Assembly: GCA_963782185.1 (NCBI GenBank)
Contig: CAWAJB010000005.1
Span: 23,929 to 87,928, forward strand
Length of the DNA stretch: 64,000 nucleotides
DNA from: RYN-230 sp963782185
GTDB taxonomy: Bacteria; Actinomycetota; Actinomycetes; Streptosporangiales; Streptosporangiaceae
Reading direction: 5' to 3'
Numbering within the stretch: position 1 is the stretch's first letter; each line of letters starts with the position of its first letter. Shown in pieces: positions 43,372-52,997 of the stretch. The notes under the pieces are model-generated. The model was not told the DNA's origin and did not search any database. It saw nothing but the letters and a program-made list of their open reading frames with translations. A program made the position numbers and the translations under genes.

Positions 43372-43674
43372 TATGATCTGCCCTCTCTCTAACAGCTTGA
43401 TGTCGCGTTTCCCCCGGCTATCAGGCATCCGGCGAATCCGACGTCATTGCCGGGCCGGATTGTGATCGGCCCAAGACCTCGTAAGCACGCGCAATCCCGC
43501 CGATATGGACGGTAATTGTCGATCGAGCGCGTAGCGGCGGAGGCTCTCAGATGGAATTTTATGTACTCCTCACATCGCAACGTAGTCGTAGCTGAATCAC
43601 GCGCGTCTTGTGCTAGGTCCCGGGGGATCGGCTGGCGAGCGCGGCCTCACGAAGTGACTCGATCTTCCGGAGGG
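43372..43674. other. 303-base stretch without a supported gene
   Basis: Between the hypothetical gene and the IS5-type remnant; it probably includes the lost outer end of that element. No inverted terminal repeat could be assigned. Confidence 0.4.
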
Positions 43675-44146
43675 TTATCGAAAACTCAATTCGAAGAAAT
43701 AGAGTCCAATCGCTGCACGGAAGGAATCGATGAACGTGCGTAGTGGTCGCCGGTAGTCGGTGAATAGGATCTTCCACGTCTTAAGGTGCGCCACCGCTCG
43801 CTCGATAGGAAAGCGAATGGAACTGATCTGGTTATTGTATTCATGTTCGCGCAAGTAGAGCTCACGGTCTTTCGGCTTCTTCGCCGGCGTGACGTAGCCA
43901 GATCCTTGGAATCCCTTGTCTGCGATGACCGCCCCCGCAAGTTTGAGAATTCCCTCCACCTCGCCCTTCAGCTTCTTCATGTCATGGCCACATCCGGGAG
44001 CCGGCTCAGAGACGAAGATTATGTTTCCGGACTCGTCGCCGATAATGAGGCTTCCGTGGCCAGTCGTCTTGTATTTTCCGGCCCACATCTCGGGTGCGGT
44101 CTCCCACGACCAGCACGGCCACAGTGTGCCGTCTACCAGCACTAAC
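43675..44146 (-). pseudogene. 3' half of an IS5-type (DDE_Tnp_4) transposase
   Basis: Reads VLVDGTLWPCWSWETAPEMW, AGKYKTTGHGSLIIGDESGN, VIADKGFQGSGYVTPAKKPK, IRFPIERAVAHLKTWKILFT. The motifs VDGT (first D), DKGFQG (second D) and the ERAVAHLK (E) are those of DDE_Tnp_4 transposases. The 5' half is missing: the frame meets the end of IS1634-type element #2 exactly at 44146. GC content is lower than in the neighbours. Confidence 0.88.
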
Positions 44147-46112
44147 CCGAATTTACGTGATCTTGAGGTTGCCGGGGTCTTGCTGACCGGGGAAGATGCC
44201 GCAGGGTGGGTGCCGGGCGTGCCTGGTTGAGTGGCTACGTGAGGGTGAGCGGGACGGGGGCGCCGAGTAGTTCGAAGGCGCGTCGCTGGACGGGGGTCGG
44301 GGTGGTGAGCTTCTCGATTTTCTGGCCGCTGAACGTGATGGTCTGGCGGGTGAGGGTGGACAGGTGGCCGGGCAGGTCCTGGTAGCTGCTGACTGGCAGC
44401 TTGCCGGGGGTGCGCTTGGCGGCGTCTTTGGCCTTGGCTTGTCCTGACCGCTGGGCGGGGGCGACCGGGTCGGCGGGGGCGGGGATGTGCTGGTCGGTGA
44501 AGGTGAGCCCGGCGAGGGCCTGGCGCAGGTGCCAGGTGAGGTAGCAGGCGAGCATGCAGATCAGCACGTGGCCGCGGACCCGGCCGGCGAGGTAGTGGTG
44601 GATGGGCCGCAGGTCCAGGTCGTCGGCCTTGGTGATGCGGAAGTCGCGTTCGACGTGCTTGAGGTCCTTGTAGGCGCTGATTACGCCGGCGGCGTCCAGG
44701 ATGCCGCCGGTGACGCTGGTGCGGATGACGTAGATCCCGTCGAGGGCGGCCTCGGCGGCGATCTTGTCCTGGTCGCGGCGCCAGGTGAAGCTGCTATCGG
44801 TGACCTCGGTGATGAAGTGCTTGCCGGCCTTCCGCTTGCCGATCACTTTCCCGATCCGGATCCCGATCTTGTCCGGGTCCTTCAGCCGCCCGGCGGCGGC
44901 CGCGGCTTTGCTGATCTTCGCCAGCTCGGCCTCGGTCGCGGCGAGCAGGTCCTCGCGTTTGCGGGCACGCTCGGCGGCCAGGACCGGGTTGTGGCAGCAG
45001 ACCAGCCGCTCGCCGGGGTAGTCCGGGTGGGTGATCTCGGCGAAGTTCTGGGTGTCGAACAGGCTCATCTGCAGCGGGCCGTCGTCTTTGGCCAGCTTCG
45101 AGATGGCGGGGGCCTTCAGCGCGGTGATCCAGTCCATGCCGTCCAGCTTGCGCAGGTCCGCGATCCGGGTGCCGGTGATCATCCCCCGGTCACCGGCCAT
45201 GATCAGGCGGTCGATGCCGAAGTCCGCGCGGACCCGGGTGATCGCGGTCTTGAACGACTCGGGGTCGCTGGTGTTGCCGGGGAAGACCTCGACCGCCACC
45301 GGGCGGCCCTGCCGGTCGGTGAGCAGCCCGTACTCGACCTGCCGGCGGCCGCGCTTGCCGTCGCGGGAGTGCCCGAACGCGGCCAGCTCGCAGCAGCTGC
45401 CCTCCACCCACGAGGATGACAGGTCGAACATCGCGATCCCGCCCGGGCGAAGGTGGCGGGCGGCCAGCTTCTTCTCGATCTCGCGCTGCCGGGCGGTCAG
45501 CCAGTCCATCGCGGCGTAGATCTCATCAGTGCCGGCGTCCGCCACCCCCAGGTCGGTCCCCAGCGTGGTGTCCCCAGCGGCCCACCAGCGCGCGGTGGGC
45601 AGCTTCGACTCCGGCCGCACCGCCCGGGAGATGATCAGCGCGCAGGCGATGCCGCGCTCGGCGCAGGCCGGGCCCAGCAGCGCCCGCAGGCCGAGTTTCG
45701 AGGCCATCACGTGTGCCGCCGCCACGTTTCCGTGCGGCACCGACCGCTGCACCTCGAACGCGTCCCCGGCATCCACCAGGGTGCGGCCCCTCAGCGTCGC
45801 CCGCAGCGCGGCGATCGACTCCTCCGGCAGGCCGGTCAGGTTCGCCAGCGTCTCCTTGCGGGGCCGGCCATGCTCGTCGCGGAACGAGCGGCGCAGCAGG
45901 TACGTCGGGTAGGACCGGCGCTCGCCACCGGCCGTGGTGTAGTGGCGACCAGCCTGGTCCACATGCATCCTGCCGCCACGTGTTCTCACAGCAGGATTCA
46001 ACCACGCCCATCACCCAGAGTCCACTATTTTAGTGGTTACACTAACAGGCGTGTCATGAGGATATCCGCATGTCAGGCAGGCGATCAGCTATCCAAGATC
46101 ACGTAAGTTCGG
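44147..46112 (-). mobile_element. IS1634-type insertion sequence #2
   Basis: About 1966 bp. Ends CCGAATTTACGTGATCTTG and (inverse) CCGAACTTACGTGATCTTG match at 17-18 of the first 19 positions. CTAAC occurs on both sides (44142-44146 and 46114-46118), with one extra base at the right, so a 5-6-bp target duplication is likely. It contains one complete transposase gene. Confidence 0.85.
44235..45968 (-). CDS. IS1634-type DDE transposase (element #2)
   Basis: 577 residues from MHVDQAGRHYTTAGGERRSY; an in-frame upstream start at 46001 is possible. Conserved blocks are KETLANLTGLPEESIAALRA, FDLSSSWVEGSCCELAAFGH, GLLTDRQGRPVAVEVFPGNT, LIMAGDRGMITGTRIADLRK, DGIYVIRTSVTG and YKDLKHVERDFRITKADDLD. It is clearly related to the transposase at 25138-26919 but divergent, so it is a separate element, not a recent copy. 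Full length. Confidence 0.93.
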   Translation of the reverse strand: MHVDQAGRHYTTAGGERRSYPTYLLRRSFRDEHGRPRKETLANLTGLPEESIAALRATLRGRTLVDAGDAFEVQRSVPHGNVAAAHVMASKLGLRALLGPACAERGIACALIISRAVRPESKLPTARWWAAGDTTLGTDLGVADAGTDEIYAAMDWLTARQREIEKKLAARHLRPGGIAMFDLSSSWVEGSCCELAAFGHSRDGKRGRRQVEYGLLTDRQGRPVAVEVFPGNTSDPESFKTAITRVRADFGIDRLIMAGDRGMITGTRIADLRKLDGMDWITALKAPAISKLAKDDGPLQMSLFDTQNFAEITHPDYPGERLVCCHNPVLAAERARKREDLLAATEAELAKISKAAAAAGRLKDPDKIGIRIGKVIGKRKAGKHFITEVTDSSFTWRRDQDKIAAEAALDGIYVIRTSVTGGILDAAGVISAYKDLKHVERDFRITKADDLDLRPIHHYLAGRVRGHVLICMLACYLTWHLRQALAGLTFTDQHIPAPADPVAPAQRSGQAKAKDAAKRTPGKLPVSSYQDLPGHLSTLTRQTITFSGQKIEKLTTPTPVQRRAFELLGAPVPLTLT

Positions 46113-46128
46113 CCTAACGGACCTGCAG

Positions 46129-46581
46129 CTAGCGGGCTGCCGCCACGCCCACCGCGGGCTTGCCGTCGGTGGTGATGCCCCAGGCGGCCAGCACCGGCCC
46201 GGCCGGGGAGCCGGGATGCATCCGGAAGAAGGAGGCGTCCAGGAACAGGTAGTCCAGCATGACGTCGTCCAGGCGGCGGGCCGCCCACGCCTGGTACTCC
46301 TCGGTGATCTGCTGGCAGATGGCCGGCACGGTGGACTTGGAGATCGCGGCCTGGTCGCCGAGCGCGTCGGCCAGGGTGGCCTCCACGTCGCGGACCGGCA
46401 GGCCCCGGATGAAGGACGCAATGACCAGGGATTCGAGGGCATTGGTCTTGGTGACGTGGCTGCCGAACAGGCGCGAGGCGAACGCCTCGGTGGTGCCCCG
46501 CAGCTTCGGCCTCGCCAGGGCAACCGGCCCGGCGGTCGTCTTGACGGTCACCTCCCGGTACCCGTTACGCGATCCCCTCAC
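46129..46581 (-). pseudogene. IS256 (mutator-type) transposase fragment
   Basis: RGSRNGYREVTVKTTAGPVA, GLPVRDVEATLADALGDQAA, ISKSTVPAICQQITEEYQAW, LDYLFLDASFFRMHPGS (first catalytic D), VLAAWGITTDGKPAVGVA. These are the middle third of an IS256-type transposase; the N-terminal zinc region and the C-terminal half with the other catalytic residues are missing. It abuts the right end of IS1634-type element #2. Confidence 0.85.
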
Positions 46582-46706
46582 GACAACGCGTCTCGGTATG
46601 ACATCTGGCCGACCTGCCTCGGACTACCGGTCGGCGCTCCAGGTTGAAGAGCATCACCTGCGCCATTTTTCTCCAGGGCGGCGCCCTCATCAGGGGCTGG
46701 CGGTGG

Positions 46707-47132
46707 TCAACCGGCGGCGCGACTCGCCCTCGCGTCCTCCTGGCCTCGGGTCCACGTCGCCCCCGGGCCGCGGCGATGGTGGCCGACCAGGCACGCGCCG
46801 GCGCCTGGGCCCGTAACCCCAGCCGGCGACTCTTGGCTGACAACGCCGACGACCAACGCGATCGCCGCCGTCGCCGTCATAGCAGCGCCAAGTGCCGCCG
46901 GGCCCATGCCTGGGCAGAGCCACGCCAGCGGGAGAAAGCGCAAGCCAATGACCGCGCACGCCGACCGCAACCAAGTCCCGCCGACGGTTGCAGACACGAC
47001 AGCGACCGTGCCGGCCAGCGCGACGGCCTCCGCGCCGACGATGGCGACATACCGGCGATCGACGGCTTCACGTCCGACCGACCTTTGCCGAACACGCCGT
47101 GCCAGCACGGGGTCAGGCCGTCGGCTGCTCAC
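46707..47132 (-). CDS. possible small membrane protein (partial or decayed)
   Basis: VDRRYVAIVGAEAVALAGTV, TWLRSACAVIGLRFLPLAWL and GAAMTATAAIALVVGVV suggest about four hydrophobic helices and resemble small actinobacterial membrane proteins of unknown function. The N- and C-terminal stretches have poor coding character, so the true limits are unclear and the gene may be broken. Confidence 0.35.
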   Translation of the reverse strand: MSSRRPDPVLARRVRQRSVGREAVDRRYVAIVGAEAVALAGTVAVVSATVGGTWLRSACAVIGLRFLPLAWLCPGMGPAALGAAMTATAAIALVVGVVSQESPAGVTGPGAGACLVGHHRRGPGATWTRGQEDARASRAAG

Positions 47133-47194
47133 CTGGATCCGCGGTAGCCGACGGTGCTCCTACGCGGGACGGAGGTACGAGAACCGTGGCAACC

Positions 47195-47581
47195 TCAGGC
47201 CGTTCGGCGCGCCTGCGCAAGAGCGAGCCCCGCGACCCAGAAAGGCACGAGGACCCAAACCTGTGCGCGGGTGTAGTTGCGGAGTTCCGCACGCAAGTCA
47301 ACGCCTGCAAGTTCCCCGTCCAGCGCCGGCTGGCGCCAGAGGGCAAGGACGTGCACGGTGAGCGGCAGGTAGTTGGCGGCAAGCCCCAACAACCAAATCC
47401 CGAAGATCACGCCGACGGCGCCGCCCCAGGTCAGAGCCCAGACGCCGAGGGCCGCGCTGCCGACCGTCCCAAGTGCGAACTCGCCCAAGATCACCCACCG
47501 GCGACGTCGGGTCCCCCGTGCGCCGTGCATGTCGAGCGCGGCGAGCCGCCGGACGTCGAGCATCGCGCTCGGGGGAAGCAT
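47195..47581 (-). CDS. hypothetical membrane protein
   Basis: About 128 residues from the ATG at 47581 (MLPPSAMLDVRRLAALDMHG); GTG at 47611 is the alternative since AGGAGG lies only one base before the ATG. Helices: RRWVILGEFALGTVGSAALG, GGAVGVIFGIWLLGLAANYL, AQVWVLVPFWVAGLALAQ. Three or four membrane spans are expected. I recall similar short proteins in actinomycetes without function. No operon partner. Confidence 0.65.
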   Translation of the reverse strand: MLPPSAMLDVRRLAALDMHGARGTRRRRWVILGEFALGTVGSAALGVWALTWGGAVGVIFGIWLLGLAANYLPLTVHVLALWRQPALDGELAGVDLRAELRNYTRAQVWVLVPFWVAGLALAQARRTA

Positions 47582-48007
47582 GCCTCCTACCTTACGGCGG
47601 ATCAGCGTCACGACTGGACGAGCAGCGGCATCGGTCCACCCGGCCGCGGCTCGGTCGCAAACAAAGGGTCGGCGCCGGGCCCGGCCCCAGTCCTCGGGGC
47701 GCTCAGCCTGCGGCCCCGATCGCTCTTCGCCGTTAACGGGGTCCCAGTAGCCCTGACGAAAAATCCAACGGATATGTCTCTGACCTGCGATGGGGTCATG
47801 CTGCCCAAACCTCCTGTTCGCGCGACTGACCGAGACGGACCGTTGCGGATGACCCCGCTGTTCTGGTCAAACGTCGCGCTGCAAGTTCGACCTCGACATG
47901 AGCCTGAACCTCGGGCGGGCCACGGCCCTGACAGCATGCTGCGCGATCACGACGAGAAGGCCGCCGCGGCGGCCGTGCCGGCGGGCGGCTGAGCCCAGCG
48001 GCAGCGC

Positions 48008-49866
48008 CTATTCGTCGTCCTCGTCGGCGGCTTCCGGGTCGCGCAGCTCGCGGATGGCGCCGGCGGCCAGATCGGGAAGCACGAAGCTGTAGGTGCCGTG
48101 GACCCCCAGATTGGTGTTGACGAACGGTGACAGGCGGGCCAGGTCCTCCTCGAGCACCGGGTAGCCCTGGGCCCTGACTGGCGGACGGCGGCGTCCAGGT
48201 AGACCGTCGTCCACAGCACCACGCAGTTCAGCACCAGGCCGAGGGCGCCGAGCTGGTTTTCCAGGCCGCGCTGGTAGCGGTGGTGCAGCTCGCCTTTTCT
48301 CCCGTGGCAGATTTTCCGGGCCAGGGCGTGGCGGCCTTCGTGCAGGTTGCGGATGGCCTTGATGTCGCGGCGGTAGGACTCGTCGGTGTCGATGTAGGCC
48401 AGGATGTGCAGCGACTTGAAGATCCGGCCGTACATCGCGATCGCCTCTCCGAGGGCGGTGGGGTGGCCGTCGCGCTGCAACATGGCGACCACATCGCAGG
48501 CGCGGATGGTGCCGGTGTAGATCGAGGCGACCACGCGGAAAACGTCTTCCCAGTTCCGGCGGATCTTGCCCAGGTCGATCTTGCCGCGGGCGAAGGTGTC
48601 CAGCGGGCCGTAGTCGGCGGCAGGGTTGTTCCGCCAGCCCTTCTGGTCGGGCAGGTCGGCCAGGGCCGGCCGGTAGGAGATCCCCAGCAGCTCCAGCAGG
48701 CCGAACACCAGGTCGGAGTAAGAGCCTTCGTCGGAGACGACGACGGCGGGCAGGTCGCCGCCGTCCAGGCCGAAGATGACATCAACCATGTGCAGGGAGT
48801 CCCGCACGGTTCCCGACACCACCTTGGCGCCGCGGCCCATCCCGCGGTCGTTTACCGCATTCAGCCAGGTCATGCCCCGCTTGGAGCCGAAGAACTTGCG
48901 GTTGGGCCGGGCGAAGGCGGCCGGCACGGGCACCACGAACCGCATCCCGTCGACCGCGGCGACCAGGCCGCCGCCCCACGCGCCCGCCAAGTCAACGGTG
49001 GCCTGGCGGGTGACTAGCGGGACGTTGGCGGGAGCGAGGGTCTCGGGCCGGATGTAGTTCTGGAATACGTGCGACAGCCGGGACCGTTCCAGGGCGGGCG
49101 CGCCCTTTTTGGCGATCGGCCGGTAGCCCACGTTCATGGAGTGGGCGGCCAGGCACGCGGCGATCGAGGTCGGCAGGTCATTCAGCCGGGACCGGCCGCC
49201 GGAGACGGCGGTGAACGCGGCCGCCAGCTCCGGCACCCACGACATGACCTCCAAGATCACCTCCGGCAGGTCGACGAGCGGCAGCATGGCTGTGGTCCGT
49301 TTGCGCAGGTCCACCAGGGACGGCGGTTCCTCGATCGCCTTCACCCCGGTCAGGTGGATCTTCCCGGCGTCATCGAGGCGGACATCGGTGTTGACGGCCA
49401 GCCGGCCGCCGACCTGGCGGTAGGCGGCATCCAGCGTTCTGGCGTGCTCGGCGAGCAGCGCGTCAGGGTCATCCGGCAGGGACAGAGTGGTCAGCACGTC
49501 GCCGCGGATGGCCTGCCACCTTTCGCCGTCCAGCAGCTGGGCTTGGGGGTTACGCCACCGGGTGGAGGCGTCGGCGTAGATCTCGCGGCGCTTGAGGTGG
49601 CGCCAGAACTGCTCCAGCACGCAGAAGGTGTAGGCGTGCCGGTTCACCGCCTCGTCGCTGCGGGCGGGGTGGCCGAACACCAGGTTCCGCCAGGGCCCGG
49701 TCACCACGCCGGCGTCGATCAGGTGGCCGGGGATCAAAGGTGCGGCGAGGCGGCTGCGGTAAGTGAGCACCTCGGGCAGCGCCCGCATCGCCTCCAGCAC
49801 CGGCGTGCCTTCGGCGTTGGCGCCGAAGCAGATCGCCTGCGGCAACAGCTTCAAAAATCCCGTCAC
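48008..49866 (-). pseudogene. Tn3-family transposase, N-terminally truncated and frameshifted
   Basis: About 590 residues of the C-terminal catalytic part remain: LPEVLTYRSRLAAPLIPGHL, HAYTFCVLEQFWRHLKRREI, VSDEGSYSDLVFGLLELLGI (DDE aspartate), DLPDQKGWRNNPAADYGPLD, and HEGRHALARKICHGRKGELH. Full Tn3 transposases are near 1000 residues, so roughly the first third is missing. Near 48180 the frame shifts; the proper end, AQGYPVLEEDLARLSPFVNT and NLGVHGTYSFVLPDL, is in the next frame and stops at 48008. No 38-bp terminal repeats or resolvase are seen. Confidence 0.9.
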
Positions 49867-50040
49867 CGTGCTGTAGCGGCCGAGCAGTTCCGTCCGCCAC
49901 CCGGCCGGCCCGGCGCCGGCGCCGTAGCGGAGATACGACCGGCGTCGGGTAGTGTCACACCGGCGTCGGTTCTTGCGGGGTCATCGTCACTCGTCGACAC
50001 GTCGGGGCCACGGTGGTGCTGGACGTCGGGGCGGTGGCGG

Positions 50041-52911
50041 TCATCCGGGTGCTGTATCGGGGAGCGCGGCAAGGGCCCGGTCCAGGACCTGAGCCCGGTT
50101 GAGCAGGGCCGCCTGGTCGGCCAGCCGCTGGTGTGCATCGGTGCCGATCTGGCCGGTGATCCGGCGCTGCAGTTCGCGGTAGCGCGGGACGTCGTCCCCG
50201 GCCACCGGCGGGGCGGACGGGTCGGCGCTCGCGCTGGCGAGCACCAGCGCCGCGTCCCGCGGGCGGCCCAGTGCCTCCAGCAGCTCGGCGAGGATGCGCA
50301 GGCTGGTCCACAGCTGCGGCCATCCGCCCCGGCGGCGCAGCTGATGCAGCAGACCGGGGAGCACCCGCAGCGCCTCGTCGTGGCGACCGAGCCGGACCAG
50401 GGCGGAGACGAGCGCGATGCGCGCGACCTCGGCGATCTGCGCGGTACGGCCGGCCTCGGCCTGGGACACGGCGAGTTCGAGGATCTCGACCGCGGCGGCG
50501 GGGTCCTCCCGCAGCCGGACCTCACCCATCGTGTACGTCGCGAAGGCCCTGACCGGGCCGGCCTCCCGGGCGGCGGCCAGGGCCTGCTCCGCGTGCTGCC
50601 GCGCGGTCGGCTGGTCGGACCGGAAGCAGGCGAGCAGCGCGAACGTGGCGTGCGCATCGACCCGCGCCGGCGCCGGCACGCCGGGAAGTTCGAGCAGCTG
50701 CCGCCAGTGACGCATCGATTCCGTGTGCTCACCGCGGTAGATGCAGGCCACCCCGAGCGCGGTCAGCGCCATGCACTGCTCGTCGGGGGTGGAGGCGATC
50801 GCCAGCGCCCGGGTGCCGAGCCGGTGCGCCTGGTCCAGGTCGCCGAGCTGTGCCGCGTGGAGCGCGCCGGACGCTCCCGCGAGCGCGGCGGCCGGCGTCG
50901 CGGGCAGGCGCGGGTCGCAGGCCACGTCCCGCGCCAGCTTGAGCAGCTCGCCGTCGAGCACCCAGTGCGTGCACCAGCCTAGCGCCGCGGTGATCGCACC
51001 GGCCAGTTCGACCTCGCCCGCGTCCAGCGCACCGCGCACCGCCGCGAGCAGATCGGCGCGGTAGGCCAGGAGCTGGTGCAGCGGCTCGCCGGCGCCTCCC
51101 GCGCGGACGTCGGCGGCCGCGGCTTCCGCCAGGTCGCGGATCCAGCGGGCGTGCGCGGTACGCGCGGGCCCGGCCGCGCCGTCGGCGCGGAGTTGTTCGG
51201 CGGCGAAGGCGCGCACGATCGCCAGCATTCGGAACCGCGCCTGGCTGTGCTCGTGCGTGACGTGCAGCAGCGACGCGTCCGCCAGGCGGGCCAGGCGCAT
51301 TACGGCCGCCGGGCCGCAGGCATGCTCGACCGCGTCGAGGTCGAAGCCGGCCGCGAACACCGACAGTCTTGCCAGCAGTTCTTGCTCGCTGCGGGGGAGC
51401 AGGGTCCAGGAACGGTCCAGTACCGCCCGCATGCCGCCGTCGGCGTCGGCGAGCACGTCCAGGTCGCCCAGCCGGTCCAGCACCGGCGCCAGGCCGATCG
51501 CCGCCGCCTGCGCCGCCGCCAGCTCGATCGCCAGCGGCACCCCGTCGAGCCGTCGGCACAGTGCTGCGCTGAGCGCCACGGTTTCCGCGGTCACCGGGAG
51601 GGCGGGACGCACGCGGCGCATCCGGTCGATGAACAGCCGGACCGGTGCGGTGTGGCGCAGCTGTTGCGCCGGCATGTCCGCGGCCCCGGTGAGCAGCGGG
51701 TCCAGCGGCAGCACCTGCTCGCCGGGCAGTCCCAGCCGGTGCCGGCTGGTGGCGATGATCCGCACCTCCGGGCAGGCGCGCAGCAGCGCCCCGGTCAGCT
51801 CGCGCGCGTCGGCGAGCACGTGCTCGCAGTTGTCGATCACGAGCAGTTGCGAACCCGCGCCGAGGTACTCGCTGACCGCAGCGCGAGGTGTGCCCTCACG
51901 GACATCCACGCCGAGGGCGGCGGCGACGGCGCCGTCGACGCTGCCTGCCGGCACGGCGCCCAGTTCGGCCACCGCGACAGGCATCTTGAGATGAGCGGCG
52001 AGTTCGCCCAGTGATTCGGCGACCAGCCGTGTCTTGCCGACCCCGCCGATACCGGTGACCGTGACCAGCCGATTGCCGCGTAGCGCGTCGGCCAGGGCCG
52101 CCGTCTCGGTGTCGCGGCCGACGAACGGCGTCGACACGGCGAACCACCGCGGCGGCTGCGGCGCCGGCCGAGGGGCCTCGGGCAGCTCGTTGCGCAGGAT
52201 CCGGGCCTGCAGGTCCTGCAAGGCCGGCGAGGGGTCGAGCCCGAACTCCGCCGCCAGGCCGCGCCGATGCCGGTCGTAGACCTGCAGCGCCTCGGTGGCC
52301 CGCCCGGACCCGCAGAGCGCACGCATGAGCAGTCCGACGCACCGGTCGCGCCACGGTTCGCTCGCCTGCAGCGCTTCGAGGTGCGCGATCGCGTCCGTCG
52401 CACGCCCCGATCGCAGCGAGAGGTCGGCGTAGTCCTCGACCGTGGCCGCCCGCAGTTCGTTCAGCCGCGCCGCCTCCGCGCTGGCGAAATCGCGGTCGGC
52501 GAACTCGGCATACGCCGGGCCGCACCACAGTGCCAGGGCCGCCTCCAGCAATCCTGCGGCGGCGGCATCCGGGGCGTGCGCGGCCCGCTCGCGCAGCGCT
52601 TCGAACCGCAGCGCATCCACGTCGTCGGCGGTGACGTCCAGCCGGTATCCGGAAATACTGGCGCTGATCAGTTCGGCGCCCAATGCGGTGCGCAGCCGGG
52701 ACAGCACGGTCTGCAGGGCGGCCTTCGGGTGGTCAGGGAGCCGCTCGCCCCAGGCCGCCTCGACGAGCTCATCCGCCGACACCGGCCTCCCGGCCCGGGT
52801 CAGCAGCGCGGCGAGCACGGCCCGCTGCCGGCGGCTGGGCAGCGACAGGGCAGAGCCGTCCCGGTCCGCCCCCAGCGTCCCGAGCACCCGGAACATCGGC
52901 GCTGCCTGCAT
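50041..52911 (-). CDS. AfsR/SARP-type regulator: BTAD, NB-ARC ATPase, TPR
   Basis: About 956 residues from MQAAPMFRVLGTLGADRDGS; starts at 52917 (GTG) or 52896 are also possible. Winged helix (RRQRAVLAALLTRAGRPVSA), BTAD (YDRHRRGLAAEFGLDPSPAL), then the NTPase with Walker A VTVTGIGGVGKTRLVAESLG near residue 288, LLVIDNCEHVL (Walker B), IIATSRHRLGLPGEQVLPL, and GVPLAIELAAAQAAAIG. The last 350 residues are TPR-like helices. Such proteins activate secondary-metabolite or stress genes after ATP-dependent oligomerisation. It is divergent from the FAD monooxygenase, with 86 bases between starts, which it may control. Confidence 0.93.
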   Translation of the reverse strand: MQAAPMFRVLGTLGADRDGSALSLPSRRQRAVLAALLTRAGRPVSADELVEAAWGERLPDHPKAALQTVLSRLRTALGAELISASISGYRLDVTADDVDALRFEALRERAAHAPDAAAAGLLEAALALWCGPAYAEFADRDFASAEAARLNELRAATVEDYADLSLRSGRATDAIAHLEALQASEPWRDRCVGLLMRALCGSGRATEALQVYDRHRRGLAAEFGLDPSPALQDLQARILRNELPEAPRPAPQPPRWFAVSTPFVGRDTETAALADALRGNRLVTVTGIGGVGKTRLVAESLGELAAHLKMPVAVAELGAVPAGSVDGAVAAALGVDVREGTPRAAVSEYLGAGSQLLVIDNCEHVLADARELTGALLRACPEVRIIATSRHRLGLPGEQVLPLDPLLTGAADMPAQQLRHTAPVRLFIDRMRRVRPALPVTAETVALSAALCRRLDGVPLAIELAAAQAAAIGLAPVLDRLGDLDVLADADGGMRAVLDRSWTLLPRSEQELLARLSVFAAGFDLDAVEHACGPAAVMRLARLADASLLHVTHEHSQARFRMLAIVRAFAAEQLRADGAAGPARTAHARWIRDLAEAAAADVRAGGAGEPLHQLLAYRADLLAAVRGALDAGEVELAGAITAALGWCTHWVLDGELLKLARDVACDPRLPATPAAALAGASGALHAAQLGDLDQAHRLGTRALAIASTPDEQCMALTALGVACIYRGEHTESMRHWRQLLELPGVPAPARVDAHATFALLACFRSDQPTARQHAEQALAAAREAGPVRAFATYTMGEVRLREDPAAAVEILELAVSQAEAGRTAQIAEVARIALVSALVRLGRHDEALRVLPGLLHQLRRRGGWPQLWTSLRILAELLEALGRPRDAALVLASASADPSAPPVAGDDVPRYRELQRRITGQIGTDAHQRLADQAALLNRAQVLDRALAALPDTAPG

Positions 52912-52997
52912 CGGCACCCATTCTCGCAGCGATGAAAGAGCGGTGAAAGCCGGAACTGGCACCCTTCTGAGAATCAGTGATCGGTCAGGAGGTAACG

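Noticed and set aside
49069..50982. 637-residue plus-strand frame opposite the Tn3 remnant and AfsR-like gene
   Set aside because: It spans two unrelated minus-strand genes and has only high-GC antisense composition.
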